Assembly: GCF_023953965.1 (NCBI RefSeq) | Contig: NZ_JAMLIX010000002.1 | Coordinates: 620,001-684,000, forward strand | Reading direction: 5' to 3' | DNA length: 64,000 nt | Source: Bosea sp. (in: a-proteobacteria) | Lineage (GTDB): Bacteria > Pseudomonadota > Alphaproteobacteria > Rhizobiales > Beijerinckiaceae | Shown: positions 1 through 8,354 of the stretch, piece by piece | Layout of the letters: every line of letters starts with the position of its first letter | How positions within the stretch are numbered: position 1 is the stretch's first letter | Position numbers and translations under genes: made by a program | The notes under the pieces: model-generated | The model's input: the letters and a program-made list of their open reading frames with translations, nothing else | Databases searched by the model: none | Told to the model about the DNA's origin: nothing

Positions 1-419
1 GCCCAGCGCGAGCCGATCAGATAGGCCTGCTTGATGAAGTCGAAGGTCGGGTGGTTCGTCCAGTCGGGGTCCTTGAAGCGGGGATCGCGCTTGTCGGGCT
101 CGGCGACGGGGGCGACCTCCTCGCCGCCGGCGCGCTTCAGCGCCGTGCTCCACAGGTTCATGAAGTCGCCGGTGAGCGAGGCCTGCGCCTCGATGATCTT
201 GGCGGGATCGTTGACCCAGCGCTCGGCGACGCGGCCGAGCGTCTTGACCATGTCGCTCGCCTCGTCGGCCTGGCCGGTCTTGGCCTGCCCGCGTTCGAGC
301 GGCTTGAGGTAGGCGGCGGTAACCTTGCCATATTCCTCGACGAGCCGGCCCATGTTCTGGGCGAACTGGTCGAAGTCGGGAGCGGCGGCCTTCGTCTTGT
401 CGTCGCTGTTGCGGGTCAT
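1..419 (-). CDS. phaC: Class I poly(3-hydroxyalkanoate) synthase, N-terminal part (runs off the window)
   Basis: This is the first ~139 codons of a PHA polymerase, which joins 3-hydroxyacyl-CoA units into the storage polyester on the granule surface. The visible part is the class I N-terminal domain: a polar start, a helical stretch, then the family hallmark DPRFKDPDWTNHPTFDFIKQ and the beginning of the YL-IGSRW helix. The catalytic Cys-Asp-His triad lies beyond the window edge and cannot be checked. The start ATG (417-419) is preceded on its strand by a purine-rich GGGGGGAAAGGG. It is divergent from the lipoprotein gene at 538. The assignment rests on the hallmark; the C-terminal identity is inferred. 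Confidence 0.88.
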   Translation of the reverse strand, partial: MTRNSDDKTKAAAPDFDQFAQNMGRLVEEYGKVTAAYLKPLERGQAKTGQADEASDMVKTLGRVAERWVNDPAKIIEAQASLTGDFMNLWSTALKRAGGEEVAPVAEPDKRDPRFKDPDWTNHPTFDFIKQAYLIGSRW

Positions 420-537
420 GGTTTGGCCCTTTCCCCCCGATCGTTGCAGGATAGCGCATGGCGCTCCATTTTGATCCTATTAAGGACGCAGCCCCTGTGC
501 TTTACCAAGTGAAATCGACGAACCGCTGGATGCCCCG

Positions 538-900
538 ATGCCGATTGAAACCCCTGCGAAGAAGCCGCTCGTGACGGCGGTGCTGCTGGCGGTGGCCGGC
601 ATGGCGCTCGCGGGCTGCGGGGCGAGCGAAGGCTTCAAGGGCGTCGCGGAGGCCGCCGGCATGGCGACCACCCCGCAGGAATCGAAGGGCTTCGTTCGGG
701 AGGCCCGCCCGGCCGAGCTCGAATACATCCCCGTCGGCTCGAGCATCGCCCGCGACGCCCCGCGCAAGCCGGTCGGCGACTACAAGGCGATCGAGGCCGA
801 GCTCGAGGCCAAGCGCAGCGCCAACGAGGCCGCCGGCAATACGGCCAAAGCGCTCGGCGCGACGCCGCCGCCCGCGCCGGCCGTCATCCCGCAGGACTGA
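538..900 (+). CDS. Small predicted lipoprotein
   Basis: A 120-residue protein with a lipoprotein signal peptide: a Lys-Lys pair at residues 8-9, a hydrophobic stretch at 11-25 and the lipobox L-A-G-C at 24-27, so Cys27 should become the lipidated N-terminus. The mature part is short, low in complexity, Ala/Pro/Glu-rich and ends PPPAPAVIPQD. It has no recognisable catalytic domain. It sits between divergent phaC and the downstream aminotransferase, 129 bp before the latter. The export signal is clear; the function is unknown. Confidence 0.75.
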   Translation: MPIETPAKKPLVTAVLLAVAGMALAGCGASEGFKGVAEAAGMATTPQESKGFVREARPAELEYIPVGSSIARDAPRKPVGDYKAIEAELEAKRSANEAAGNTAKALGATPPPAPAVIPQD

Positions 901-1029
901 AGATCGCAAGATATTGCGTCTTTTCCCCTGTCATGACGAAAGATGCGATGCTAAGCAGCCCCGGCGCAAGGATATGATCCGCGCTTAAATCGTGATGCCG
1001 GCTGGCGCCGGCCCTGGGACCTGTTCGAG

Positions 1030-2250
1030 ATGACCGATTTTCACCGTATCAAGCGCCTGCCGCCCTATGTTTTCGAACAGGTCAACAAGATCAAGGCCGC
1101 CGAGCGCGCCAAGGGCGTCGACATCGTCGATCTCGGCATGGGCAATCCCGACCTGCCGGCGCCGAAGCACGTCATCGAGAAGCTGGTCGAGACCGCCGGC
1201 AAGCCGCGCACCGACCGCTATTCCGCCTCGAAGGGCATCACCGGCCTGCGCCGCGCCCAGGCGAACTATTACGATCGCCGCTTCGGCGTGAAGCTGAACC
1301 CGGAGACCCAGGTCGTCGCCACGCTGGGCTCGAAGGAGGGCTTCGCCAACATGGCGCAGGCCATCACCGGGCCGGGCGATGTCGTGCTGGTGCCCAATCC
1401 GAGCTATCCGATCCACGCCTTCGGCTTCCTGATGGCGGGCGGCGTGATTCGCTCCGTCCCGGCCGAGCCGACGCCGGCGATGTTCCCGGCGCTGGAGCGG
1501 GCGATGATGCATTCGGTGCCCAAGCCCATCGCGCTCGTCACCTGCTACCCGGCGAACCCGACGGCCTATGTCGCCACGCTCGATTTCTACCGCGACCTCG
1601 TCGCCTTCGCGAAGAAGCACGAGATCATCCTGCTCTCCGACCTCGCCTATGCCGAGGTCTATTTCGACGAGGCGAACCCGCCGCCCTCGATGCTGCAGGT
1701 GCCCGGCGCGATCGATGTCGCGGTCGAGTTCACCTCGATGTCGAAGACCTTTTCGATGGCGGGCTGGCGCATGGGCTTCGCCGTCGGCAACGAGCGGCTG
1801 CTGGCGGCGCTCGCGCGGGTGAAGTCCTATCTCGACTACGGCGCCTATACGCCGATCCAGGTCGCGGCGGCGGCGGCGCTGAACGGCCCCGACGATTGCA
1901 TCCGCGAGATGCGCGAGACCTATCGCAAGCGCCGCGACGCGCTGGTCGAGAGCTTCGGCAAGGCCGGCTGGGAGTTTCCGGCGCCGGAGGCCTCGATGTT
2001 CGCCTGGGTGCCGATTCCGGAGAAGTTCCGCCATCTCGGCTCGCTGGAGTTCTCCAAGCTCCTGATCGAGAAGGCCGAGGTCGCGGTCGCGCCGGGCATC
2101 GGCTTCGGCGAGCATGGCGACGATCACGTCCGCATCGCCATCGTCGAGAACGAGCAGCGCATCCGCCAGGCGGCGCGCAATATCGGCCGCTTCCTGAAAG
2201 GCGCCGACGCGACCCTGCACAACGTCATCCAGATGCCGAAGGCGGGGTAG
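1030..2250 (+). CDS. PLP-dependent aminotransferase, LL-diaminopimelate / alanine transaminase (AlaC-like) type
   Basis: A 406-residue fold-type I aminotransferase of class I/II. The PLP lysine is Lys239 in SKTFSMAGWRMGFAVGN, and upstream are the NPSYPIH and CYPANPTA segments typical of the DapL/AlaC branch, giving a cytosolic transaminase acting on alanine, glutamate-type or diaminopimelate substrates. Length is normal for the family. It lies just upstream of homoserine dehydrogenase, consistent with amino-acid biosynthesis, with one small membrane-anchored protein gene between them. Exact substrate cannot be read from sequence: AlaC-like pyruvate-glutamate transamination and LL-DAP transamination are the two candidates. 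Confidence 0.9.
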   Translation: MTDFHRIKRLPPYVFEQVNKIKAAERAKGVDIVDLGMGNPDLPAPKHVIEKLVETAGKPRTDRYSASKGITGLRRAQANYYDRRFGVKLNPETQVVATLGSKEGFANMAQAITGPGDVVLVPNPSYPIHAFGFLMAGGVIRSVPAEPTPAMFPALERAMMHSVPKPIALVTCYPANPTAYVATLDFYRDLVAFAKKHEIILLSDLAYAEVYFDEANPPPSMLQVPGAIDVAVEFTSMSKTFSMAGWRMGFAVGNERLLAALARVKSYLDYGAYTPIQVAAAAALNGPDDCIREMRETYRKRRDALVESFGKAGWEFPAPEASMFAWVPIPEKFRHLGSLEFSKLLIEKAEVAVAPGIGFGEHGDDHVRIAIVENEQRIRQAARNIGRFLKGADATLHNVIQMPKAG

Positions 2251-2280
2251 GGCGGCCCCGCTCGCCCCAAAAAGCGGTGG

Positions 2281-2325
2281 TCGTCCCGGACAAGCGGCTT
2301 TAGCCGCGCCGATCCGGGATGACGG
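2281..2325. repeat. Dispersed palindromic repeat (GTC-AT-CCCGGA family)
   Basis: In the 176-bp gap after the aminotransferase, CGTCCCGGA (2282-2290) is mirrored by TCCGGGATGACG (2313-2324), with a nested AGCGGCT/AGCCGC stem in the middle. The arms resemble the outer arms of the elements at 40405 and 52666. It may act as a transcription terminator or a REP-like element. Confidence 0.6.
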
Positions 2326-2426
2326 CGTGCTGCCGCGGCGCCCTTGCCTCTGGACCCGGCCGGCAAAACATGGGAACCCAGCGGAGCGGACGGATCGGTC
2401 CGCATCGCGTCCGGGGCTCGTTTTCC

Positions 2427-2858
2427 ATGTCACGACAAGGCCGCCTCGTCGGCGTCGCTTTCGCCGTCTTCGCCCTGATCTGCCTCGTCGCGACCTATGA
2501 CTATTCGAGGGGCCGTATTCCCGAGACGCGCTCGGCCCTGGTCTCGGACGTGCTTTCCGTCAGCAACGGGCGCGAATGCGCGCGCGACGCGACCGAGATC
2601 GTCACCCGCCATATCCCGCTGGGGACCGGCCGGGCCGAGGCCGAGAACATCCTCGCGCAGGTGACGATCGACCCGCCGAAGCCCTGGTTCTGGACGCCCG
2701 CCGTCGAGAACAGCACCGTTTCGGAAGGCACCACGATCGAGGCGCTGCACACCATCAAGGCGACGGCCTTCGGCAGCAACCTCCTGCGCATCTATCTCGG
2801 TTTCGAGGACGGCAAGGTGAAGCGCGTCGCGGCCGAGGTCGTCTGCCATTTCGGCTGA
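2427..2858 (+). CDS. Membrane-anchored hypothetical protein
   Basis: A 143-residue protein. The ATG at 2427 was chosen because it places an N-terminal hydrophobic segment (about residues 6-22, LVGVAFAVFALICLVATYDY) directly after a basic start, as an uncleaved anchor or signal peptide; an in-frame upstream ATG at 2319 would lie inside the repeat region. The rest is soluble, with two Cys residues (in GREC and EVVCHFG) that could form a periplasmic disulfide. No family is recognised. The gene lies between the aminotransferase and homoserine dehydrogenase, with hom starting 54 bp downstream. Confidence 0.65.
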   Translation: MSRQGRLVGVAFAVFALICLVATYDYSRGRIPETRSALVSDVLSVSNGRECARDATEIVTRHIPLGTGRAEAENILAQVTIDPPKPWFWTPAVENSTVSEGTTIEALHTIKATAFGSNLLRIYLGFEDGKVKRVAAEVVCHFG

Positions 2859-2911
2859 CCGCCTGCGGCTTCCTCGTTGACACCCGCCGCGCCTCATGCG
2901 ACCCCGCGCGC

Positions 2912-4258
2912 ATGACGAACCCGCCTCTTTCGCCCGCTTCCCGGCCCCTGCGCATCGGCCTTGCCGGCCTCGGCACGGTCGGCGCCTCGACGCTGCGCAT
3001 CCTGCGCCGGCAGGAGAATGCTCTCGCCGCGCGCTGCGGCCGCGCGATCCGCGTCACCGCCGTCTCGGCGCGCGACCGCAGCCGTGACCGCGGCGTCGAT
3101 CTTGGCGGGCTTTCCTGGTTCGACGATGCCGTGGCGCTGGCGGCCTCCGACGAGATCGACTGCTTCGTCGAGCTGATCGGCGGCGCCGACGGCCCGGCCA
3201 AGGCCGCCGTCGAGGCGGCGCTGTCGGCCGGCAAGCATGTCGTCACCGCCAACAAGGCGCTGCTCGCGGCCCATGGCGTCGCGCTGGCGGAGCTGGCGGA
3301 GCGCAAGGGCGTGGCGCTCGCCTTCGAGGCCTCCTCGGCCGGCGGCATCCCGATCGTCAAGACGCTGCGCGAGGCGCTCTCCGGCAACAGCGTCAGCCGC
3401 ATCTCCGGCATCCTCAACGGCACCTGCAACTACATCCTCTCGCGCATGGAGCAGGAGGGGCTGACCTTCGAGGCCTGCCTGAAGGACGCCCAGCGCCTCG
3501 GCTATGCCGAAGCGGACCCGACCTTCGACGTCGAGGGCTTCGACACCGCCCATAAGCTCGCCATCCTGACGAGCCTCGCCTTCGGCACGAAGATCGACGC
3601 CGAAGCGATTCATGTCGAAGGCATTTCCGCGATCGCGCCGCTCGACCTCAAGATGGCCGACGATCTCGGCTACCGCATCAAGTTGCTCGGCGTCGCCGAG
3701 CGCACCAGGACCGGCATCGAGCAGCGCGTGCACCCGACCATGGTGCCGAAATCCTCGGCCATCGCGCAGGTGATGGGCGTGCTCAATGCCGTCAGCGTCG
3801 ATGCCGACGCGGTCCGGGAGATCACGCTGGTCGGCCCCGGCGCCGGCGGCGACCCGACGGCGTCCGCCGTCGTCGCCGACATTGCCGATGTCGCGCGCGG
3901 CACGGCGGGCCTGCCCTTCGGCCTGCCGGTGGCGCGGCTGGAAGAACCCCGGCGCGCGCCGATGCAGCGGCACGAGGGCGGCTACTACGTCCGGCTCGCC
4001 GTCGCCGACCGGCCGGGCGCCGCCGCGGCGATCGCAACCCGGATGGCGCAGGCCGACATCTCGCTGGAAAGCATCGTCCAGCGCCGCTCGCCCGAGGCCG
4101 CCCATCGCGATCCGGAGGGGCGCTCCGGCGCGCCGGTCCCGGTCGTGCTCATCACCTACGCCACCAGTGAAACCGCCATCCGCGCCGCGCTCGAGAAGGT
4201 CACGGCCGACGGCCATGTCGCGGAACCGCCGCAAGTCATTCGCATAGAACGGGAGTAG
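2912..4258 (+). CDS. hom: Homoserine dehydrogenase
   Basis: A 448-residue cytosolic enzyme reducing aspartate semialdehyde to homoserine on the way to threonine and methionine. The N-terminal Rossmann motif G-L-G-T-V-G is at residues 19-24. The homoserine-dehydrogenase core carries VVTANKALLA and NGTCNYILSRM, and the PTFDVEGFDTAHKLAIL segment matches the catalytic domain. The C-terminal ~90 residues form an ACT domain (YYVRLAVADRPGAAAAIA), the usual site of threonine feedback. The start at 2912 gives the normal length; the frame is open further upstream but that stretch lacks family similarity. The gene leads a hom-glpX-recJ run conserved in Rhizobiales. Confidence 0.96.
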   Translation: MTNPPLSPASRPLRIGLAGLGTVGASTLRILRRQENALAARCGRAIRVTAVSARDRSRDRGVDLGGLSWFDDAVALAASDEIDCFVELIGGADGPAKAAVEAALSAGKHVVTANKALLAAHGVALAELAERKGVALAFEASSAGGIPIVKTLREALSGNSVSRISGILNGTCNYILSRMEQEGLTFEACLKDAQRLGYAEADPTFDVEGFDTAHKLAILTSLAFGTKIDAEAIHVEGISAIAPLDLKMADDLGYRIKLLGVAERTRTGIEQRVHPTMVPKSSAIAQVMGVLNAVSVDADAVREITLVGPGAGGDPTASAVVADIADVARGTAGLPFGLPVARLEEPRRAPMQRHEGGYYVRLAVADRPGAAAAIATRMAQADISLESIVQRRSPEAAHRDPEGRSGAPVPVVLITYATSETAIRAALEKVTADGHVAEPPQVIRIERE

Positions 4259-4308
4259 GCAATCGCGATCATCGCCTGCCGACTGCCTAAAGAAACCGGG
4301 AGCCCTCC

Positions 4309-5307
4309 ATGTCCGTCGATCTCCGCATCTCGCCTGACCAGATCATCGAGCGCTATCTCTCGATGGAGCTGGTGCGCGTCACCGAGCGCGCCGCCGTCTC
4401 CGCCGCCCGCTGGCGCGGCCACGGCAACGAGAAGGCCGCCGACCAGGCCGCGGTCGACGCGATGCGCCGCGAGCTGAACCGCCTGCCCATCGACGGCGAG
4501 ATCGTCATCGGCGAGGGCGAGCGCGACGAGGCGCCGATGCTCTTCATCGGCGAGAAGGTCGGCAACCGGCAGGGCCCGAAGGTGCATATCGCGGTCGATC
4601 CGCTCGAGGGCACCACGCTCTGCGCCAAGGACATGCCGGGCTCGATCGCGGTGATGGCGATGGCCGGCGCCGGCAGCCTGCTCTATGCCCCCGACGTCTA
4701 CATGGACAAGATCGCGATCGGCCCCGGCTATCCCAAGGGCGTCATCGATCTCGACGCTTCCCCGGCCGACAACATCAATGCGCTCGCCAAGGCCAAGGGC
4801 GTCAAGCCCAGCGAGATCTCGACCCTGATCATGGATCGCCCGCGCCATGCCAAGCTGATCGAGGAGGTCCGCAAGACCGGCTGCTCGATCCGCCTGATCA
4901 CCGACGGCGACGTCGCCGGCGTGATCTTCTGCACCCAGCCGGAGAAGACCGGCATCGACCTTTATCTCGGCATCGGCGGCGCGCCGGAAGGCGTGCTGGC
5001 GGCCGCCGCGCTGCGCTGCGTCGGCGGCCAGATGCAGGGGCGCCTGATCCTCGACACCGAGGAGAAGCGCCAGCGCGCCGCGACCATGGGCGTCAAGGAC
5101 CCGAACAGGAAATACGACATGCTGGACATGGCCTCGGGCGACGTCATCGTCTGCGCCACCGGCGTCACCGATGGCGGCCTGCTCTCCGGCGTGCGCTTCG
5201 GCCAGGACGTGATCGAGACGGAGACCATCGTCTACCGCTCGATCACCGGCACGGTCCGCCGCATCTATGGCGAGCACCGCGAGTTCTCGAAGTTCCAGCT
5301 CGACTGA
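4309..5307 (+). CDS. glpX: Class II fructose-1,6-bisphosphatase
   Basis: A 332-residue metal-dependent phosphatase converting fructose-1,6-bisphosphate to fructose-6-phosphate for gluconeogenesis. Seen directly are the GEGERDEAPML metal/substrate motif (around residue 65) and DPLEGTTLCAKDMPGS (around residue 97), both diagnostic of the GlpX family, with later ITDGDVAG and GIGGAPEGVLAAAALRC blocks. A GGGAG ribosome binding site lies about 7 bases before the ATG. It is 50 bp after hom and 48 bp before recJ, so the three are probably cotranscribed. Confidence 0.96.
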   Translation: MSVDLRISPDQIIERYLSMELVRVTERAAVSAARWRGHGNEKAADQAAVDAMRRELNRLPIDGEIVIGEGERDEAPMLFIGEKVGNRQGPKVHIAVDPLEGTTLCAKDMPGSIAVMAMAGAGSLLYAPDVYMDKIAIGPGYPKGVIDLDASPADNINALAKAKGVKPSEISTLIMDRPRHAKLIEEVRKTGCSIRLITDGDVAGVIFCTQPEKTGIDLYLGIGGAPEGVLAAAALRCVGGQMQGRLILDTEEKRQRAATMGVKDPNRKYDMLDMASGDVIVCATGVTDGGLLSGVRFGQDVIETETIVYRSITGTVRRIYGEHREFSKFQLD

Positions 5308-5355
5308 GAAGGGGCCGTCGGCCGTCGGACTGAACGACTGCCGGCTGCCGATTTC

Positions 5356-7158
5356 ATGGATTCGCAGGCTCACCGCCTTTTCCTCGGCGTTTCGCGCTCC
5401 GTGCTCGGCCGCCCCTGGCGCGACCGGCTCGATATCGCCGGCCTCGGCCGCGCCGAGGCTCTGAGCCAGCAGCAGGGCCTGCCGGACATCCTCGCCCGCC
5501 TGCTCGCCTTCCGCGGCGTCGCGCCCGCCGAGGCGGCGCGCTTCCTCGAGCCGAAGCTGCGCGACGTCCTGCCGGACCCGTCCGTGCTGACCGACATGGA
5601 TCCGGCCGCGGCCCGGCTGGCCCGTGCCGGCATGCGGGGCGAACGCGTCGCGATCTTCGGAGACTACGATGTCGACGGCGCCTGCTCGTCCGCCTTGCTC
5701 GCGTGGTTCCTGACGCAGGCCGGCGCGCGCCCGCGTATCCATATCCCCGACAGGCTGATCGAGGGCTACGGCCCCAACAGCGAGGCGATCCGCATGCTGG
5801 CCGGCGAGGGCGCGACCCTCTTGGTCACGGTCGATTGCGGCACCACCAGCGGGGAGCCGCTGGCGGAGGCGCGCCGGCTCGGCCTCGATGTCGTCGTGCT
5901 CGACCACCACCAGGCGCCCGAGCGGCTGCCGGCCGTCGCGGCGCTGGTCAACCCGAACCGGCAGGACGATCTCTCCGGCCTTGGGGCTCTCTGCGCCGCC
6001 GGCGTCGTCTTCCTCGTCATGGTCGCGACCAGCCGGGCGCTGCGCCGGCAGGGCCACTGGGCGGCGCTGGGCGGCGAGCCCGACCTCCTGCGCGCGCTCG
6101 ATCTCGTCGCGCTGGCGACGGTCGCCGACGTCGTGCCGTTGCAGGGCCTCAACCGCGCCTTCGTGCGGCAGGGGCTGGCGATGATGCGGATGCGCGGCCG
6201 GCCGGGTCTCGCCGCGCTGATGGACGTCTCCGGCCTCGACGGGCCGATCCAGCCCTGGCATCTCGGCTTCCTGCTCGGCCCGCGCATCAATGCCGGCGGG
6301 CGCATCGGCGACGCCGCGCTCGGCGCGCGCCTGCTGCTGACTGAGGACGAGGTCGAGGCGCGCACGATCGCAGCCGAGCTCAACCGGCTCAACCAGGAGC
6401 GCCAGGAGATCGAGCGCCTCGCCGTGCTCGAGGCAGTCTCGCAGGCGGAGCACGAGCTCGCCGGCGTGGCGGAACTGCCGGTCCTGCTCGCCGGCAGCGC
6501 CGACTGGCACCCCGGCATCGTCGGCCTCGTCGCGGCCCGGCTGAAGGAGCGCTTCCGCCGCCCGGCCTTCGCGCTGGCGCTCAACGGTGAGGGCGGGGCC
6601 ACCGGCTCCGGCCGCTCGGTCGCGGGCGTCGATCTCGGCCGGGCGGTGCGGGCCGCCGTCGAGGCCGGGCTCGCGCTCAAGGGCGGCGGCCATGCCATGG
6701 CGGCGGGCGTGACGCTGGCGGCCGGGCAGGCGCAGGCCTTCCACGCCTTCCTCAACGCCCGTCTGTCGCCCGAGGTCGGCGCCGCGGGCGAGGCCGAGGC
6801 GCTCTTCGTCGACGCCGCGCTCTCGGCCGGCGGCGCCAGCCCCCGCCTGCTCACCGAGATCGAGCGGGCCGGCCCCTTCGGATCGGGCAGCCCCGAGCCG
6901 GTCTTCGTCTTTCCGGCGCATCGCCTGACTGAAGCCGTCGAGATCGGCAGCGGCGGCCATGTCCGCGTCAAGCTGCGCAGCGGTGACGGCGCCGTGATCG
7001 GCGGCATCGCCTTTCGGGCGGCGCAGGAGCCGCTGGGCCGGGCCCTCATCGCCGCGCGCGGCGAGAGCGTGCATCTCGCCGCGACGTTGTCGCTCAACCG
7101 CTGGGGCGGCCGGGAGGCGGCGGAGCTGCGCATCCTCGATCTTGCCCGGCCGACCTGA
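5356..7158 (+). CDS. recJ: Single-stranded-DNA-specific 5'-3' exonuclease RecJ
   Basis: A 600-residue DHH-superfamily nuclease acting in recombination and mismatch/base-excision repair. The metal-binding motifs are present in order: IFGDYDVDGACSSALL, VTVDCGTTSGE and VVVLDHHQAP, then a DHHA1 domain with the GGGHAMAAGVTL motif. The C-terminal OB-like domain ends in ELRILDLARPT. Length is normal. It is the third gene of the hom-glpX-recJ run and is followed by a tRNA gene. Confidence 0.96.
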   Translation: MDSQAHRLFLGVSRSVLGRPWRDRLDIAGLGRAEALSQQQGLPDILARLLAFRGVAPAEAARFLEPKLRDVLPDPSVLTDMDPAAARLARAGMRGERVAIFGDYDVDGACSSALLAWFLTQAGARPRIHIPDRLIEGYGPNSEAIRMLAGEGATLLVTVDCGTTSGEPLAEARRLGLDVVVLDHHQAPERLPAVAALVNPNRQDDLSGLGALCAAGVVFLVMVATSRALRRQGHWAALGGEPDLLRALDLVALATVADVVPLQGLNRAFVRQGLAMMRMRGRPGLAALMDVSGLDGPIQPWHLGFLLGPRINAGGRIGDAALGARLLLTEDEVEARTIAAELNRLNQERQEIERLAVLEAVSQAEHELAGVAELPVLLAGSADWHPGIVGLVAARLKERFRRPAFALALNGEGGATGSGRSVAGVDLGRAVRAAVEAGLALKGGGHAMAAGVTLAAGQAQAFHAFLNARLSPEVGAAGEAEALFVDAALSAGGASPRLLTEIERAGPFGSGSPEPVFVFPAHRLTEAVEIGSGGHVRVKLRSGDGAVIGGIAFRAAQEPLGRALIAARGESVHLAATLSLNRWGGREAAELRILDLARPT

Positions 7159-7161
7159 GGT

Positions 7162-7200
7162 GCAAGCGCCCCGCGATTTTTCTTGTGAGCGGGTGCTTGC
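7162..7200. terminator. Inverted repeat after recJ, possible terminator
   Basis: GCAAGCG-CCCCGC (7162-7174) pairs with GCGGGTGCTTGC (7189-7200) around a T-rich loop. It has no downstream T-run and overlaps the predicted tRNA promoter, so the terminator role is uncertain. Confidence 0.35.
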
Positions 7201-7225
7201 GGAGCGGAAAGCCTGCCACTATACC
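7197..7225 (+). promoter_or_regulatory. Predicted sigma-70-type promoter of tRNA-Glu
   Basis: A -35 TTGCGG (7197-7202), exactly 17 bases of spacer, and a -10 TATACC (7220-7225) lie about 40 bp before the tRNA 5' end. Confidence 0.55.
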
Positions 7226-7265
7226 TCGCCCCGCCTCGGCAGGAACCTCCGCGGTTTCCGGGCAA

Positions 7266-7340
7266 GCGGTCTTCGTCTATCGGTTAGGACACCAGCCTTT
7301 CACGCTGGGAAGACGGGTTCGATTCCCGTAGACCGCGCCA
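7266..7340 (+). tRNA. tRNA-Glu (anticodon TTC)
   Basis: A complete cloverleaf with an encoded CCA end. The acceptor stem GCGGTCT (7266-7272) pairs perfectly with AGACCGC (7330-7336); the discriminator is G7337 and CCA is 7338-7340. The anticodon stem CCAGC/GCTGG (7292-7296/7304-7308) holds the 7-base loop CTTTCAC with anticodon TTC at 7299-7301. The T-loop TTCGATTC is present. Confidence 0.97.
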
Positions 7341-7374
7341 TTCAGGCATTCAAGCGCTTGATCTGAAAGACGTT

Positions 7375-7384
7375 ATTGGCTTTC
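7375..7384 (+). promoter_or_regulatory. Possible half-site of the tandem-GntR operator
   Basis: ATTGGCTTTC is identical to the left arm of the operator dyad at 19141-19150 and lies about 80 bp before the SDR gene. No matching right arm is visible here, so this is a weak call. Confidence 0.25.
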
Positions 7385-7462
7385 ATGGCTTCTGCTCGCC
7401 CTGCCGCTGCAAAGGGCGCTACAAGGTGGCTGTTCCAATGACCTCCCTGACCCGCGACCAGC

Positions 7463-8287
7463 ATGAGTAAGCCATTCGAAGGCAAGACCGTCATCGTATT
7501 CGGAGCGGGAGCCTGCGGCCCTGGCTGGGGCATCGGCAAGGCCGCCGCGGTCTCCTACGGCCGGCGCGGCGCCAATGTCGTCTGCGTCGATATCGACGGG
7601 GAAGCGCTGGCGCAAACGCACCGGATCATTGCCGACGAGGGCGGCATCAGCACGGCGATCCGCGCGGATGTCTCGTCCCAGGCGGATGTCCGCATGGCCC
7701 TCGATGCCGCCGTCAGCACCTATGGCGGCCTCGACATCCTGCACAACAATGTCGGGATGCCCGCGGCCGGCGGTCCCGAGGCGACGAGCGAGGAAACCTG
7801 GGACAGGGTCGCGGACGTCAACGTCAAGGGCACGTTCCTGACCTGCAAGCACGCGCTGCCGCTGCTGCAGGCGGCCGGCGGCGGTTCCATCATCAATATC
7901 GGCTCCGTCGCGGGCCTGCGCTATCTCGGCATGCCGCAGATCGCCTACGCCACGACCAAGGGATCGCTCGTCGCCATGACGCGCGCGATCGCGGCGCAGT
8001 ACGGGGCCCAGAACATCCGGGCGAACGTGATCTCGCCCGGCATCACCGATACCCCGCTCCTGGCCCGTGGAGCCAGCATGACCTTCCGGGAAACCCTGGG
8101 CATCACCGATCCCGACGAAGCCATGGCCCTGCGGGCGCGCACGATCCCGCTTCGCCGGTTCGGCACGGCCTGGGACGTCGCCAATCTCGCGATGTTCCTC
8201 GCTTCGGACGAGGCGAGCTACATCACCGGCACGGAGCTCGTCGTCGATGGCGGCCTGACGGCGCAGGTCCAGTTTCCGATGACGTGA
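7463..8287 (+). CDS. Short-chain dehydrogenase/reductase (SDR)
   Basis: A 274-residue classical SDR that should oxidise or reduce an alcohol/ketone with NAD(P). The nucleotide motif is a variant, GAGACGPGWGIGKA, with extra residues inside the usual TGxxxGxG. NNVG, the catalytic Ser in INIGSVAG and the Tyr162-x3-Lys166 pair in YATTK are intact, and the C-terminus has SYITGTELVVDGG. Asp at the end of the second strand (CVDID) favours NAD over NADP. It is convergent with the 11-gene catabolic operon ending at 8355 and may belong to the same pathway, given a possible operator half-site upstream; its substrate is unknown. Confidence 0.9.
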   Translation: MSKPFEGKTVIVFGAGACGPGWGIGKAAAVSYGRRGANVVCVDIDGEALAQTHRIIADEGGISTAIRADVSSQADVRMALDAAVSTYGGLDILHNNVGMPAAGGPEATSEETWDRVADVNVKGTFLTCKHALPLLQAAGGGSIINIGSVAGLRYLGMPQIAYATTKGSLVAMTRAIAAQYGAQNIRANVISPGITDTPLLARGASMTFRETLGITDPDEAMALRARTIPLRRFGTAWDVANLAMFLASDEASYITGTELVVDGGLTAQVQFPMT

Positions 8288-8354
8288 GCGAGCGCGGCCG
8301 GCCTGATGCCGGCCGGCGCGTGCCTTGAGGTTTCGCGGAATCCGGCGCCGAAGG

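Noticed and set aside
4156..7074. A 972-codon open frame opposite glpX and recJ
   Set aside because: Same reason: both sense-strand genes are complete and recognisable.
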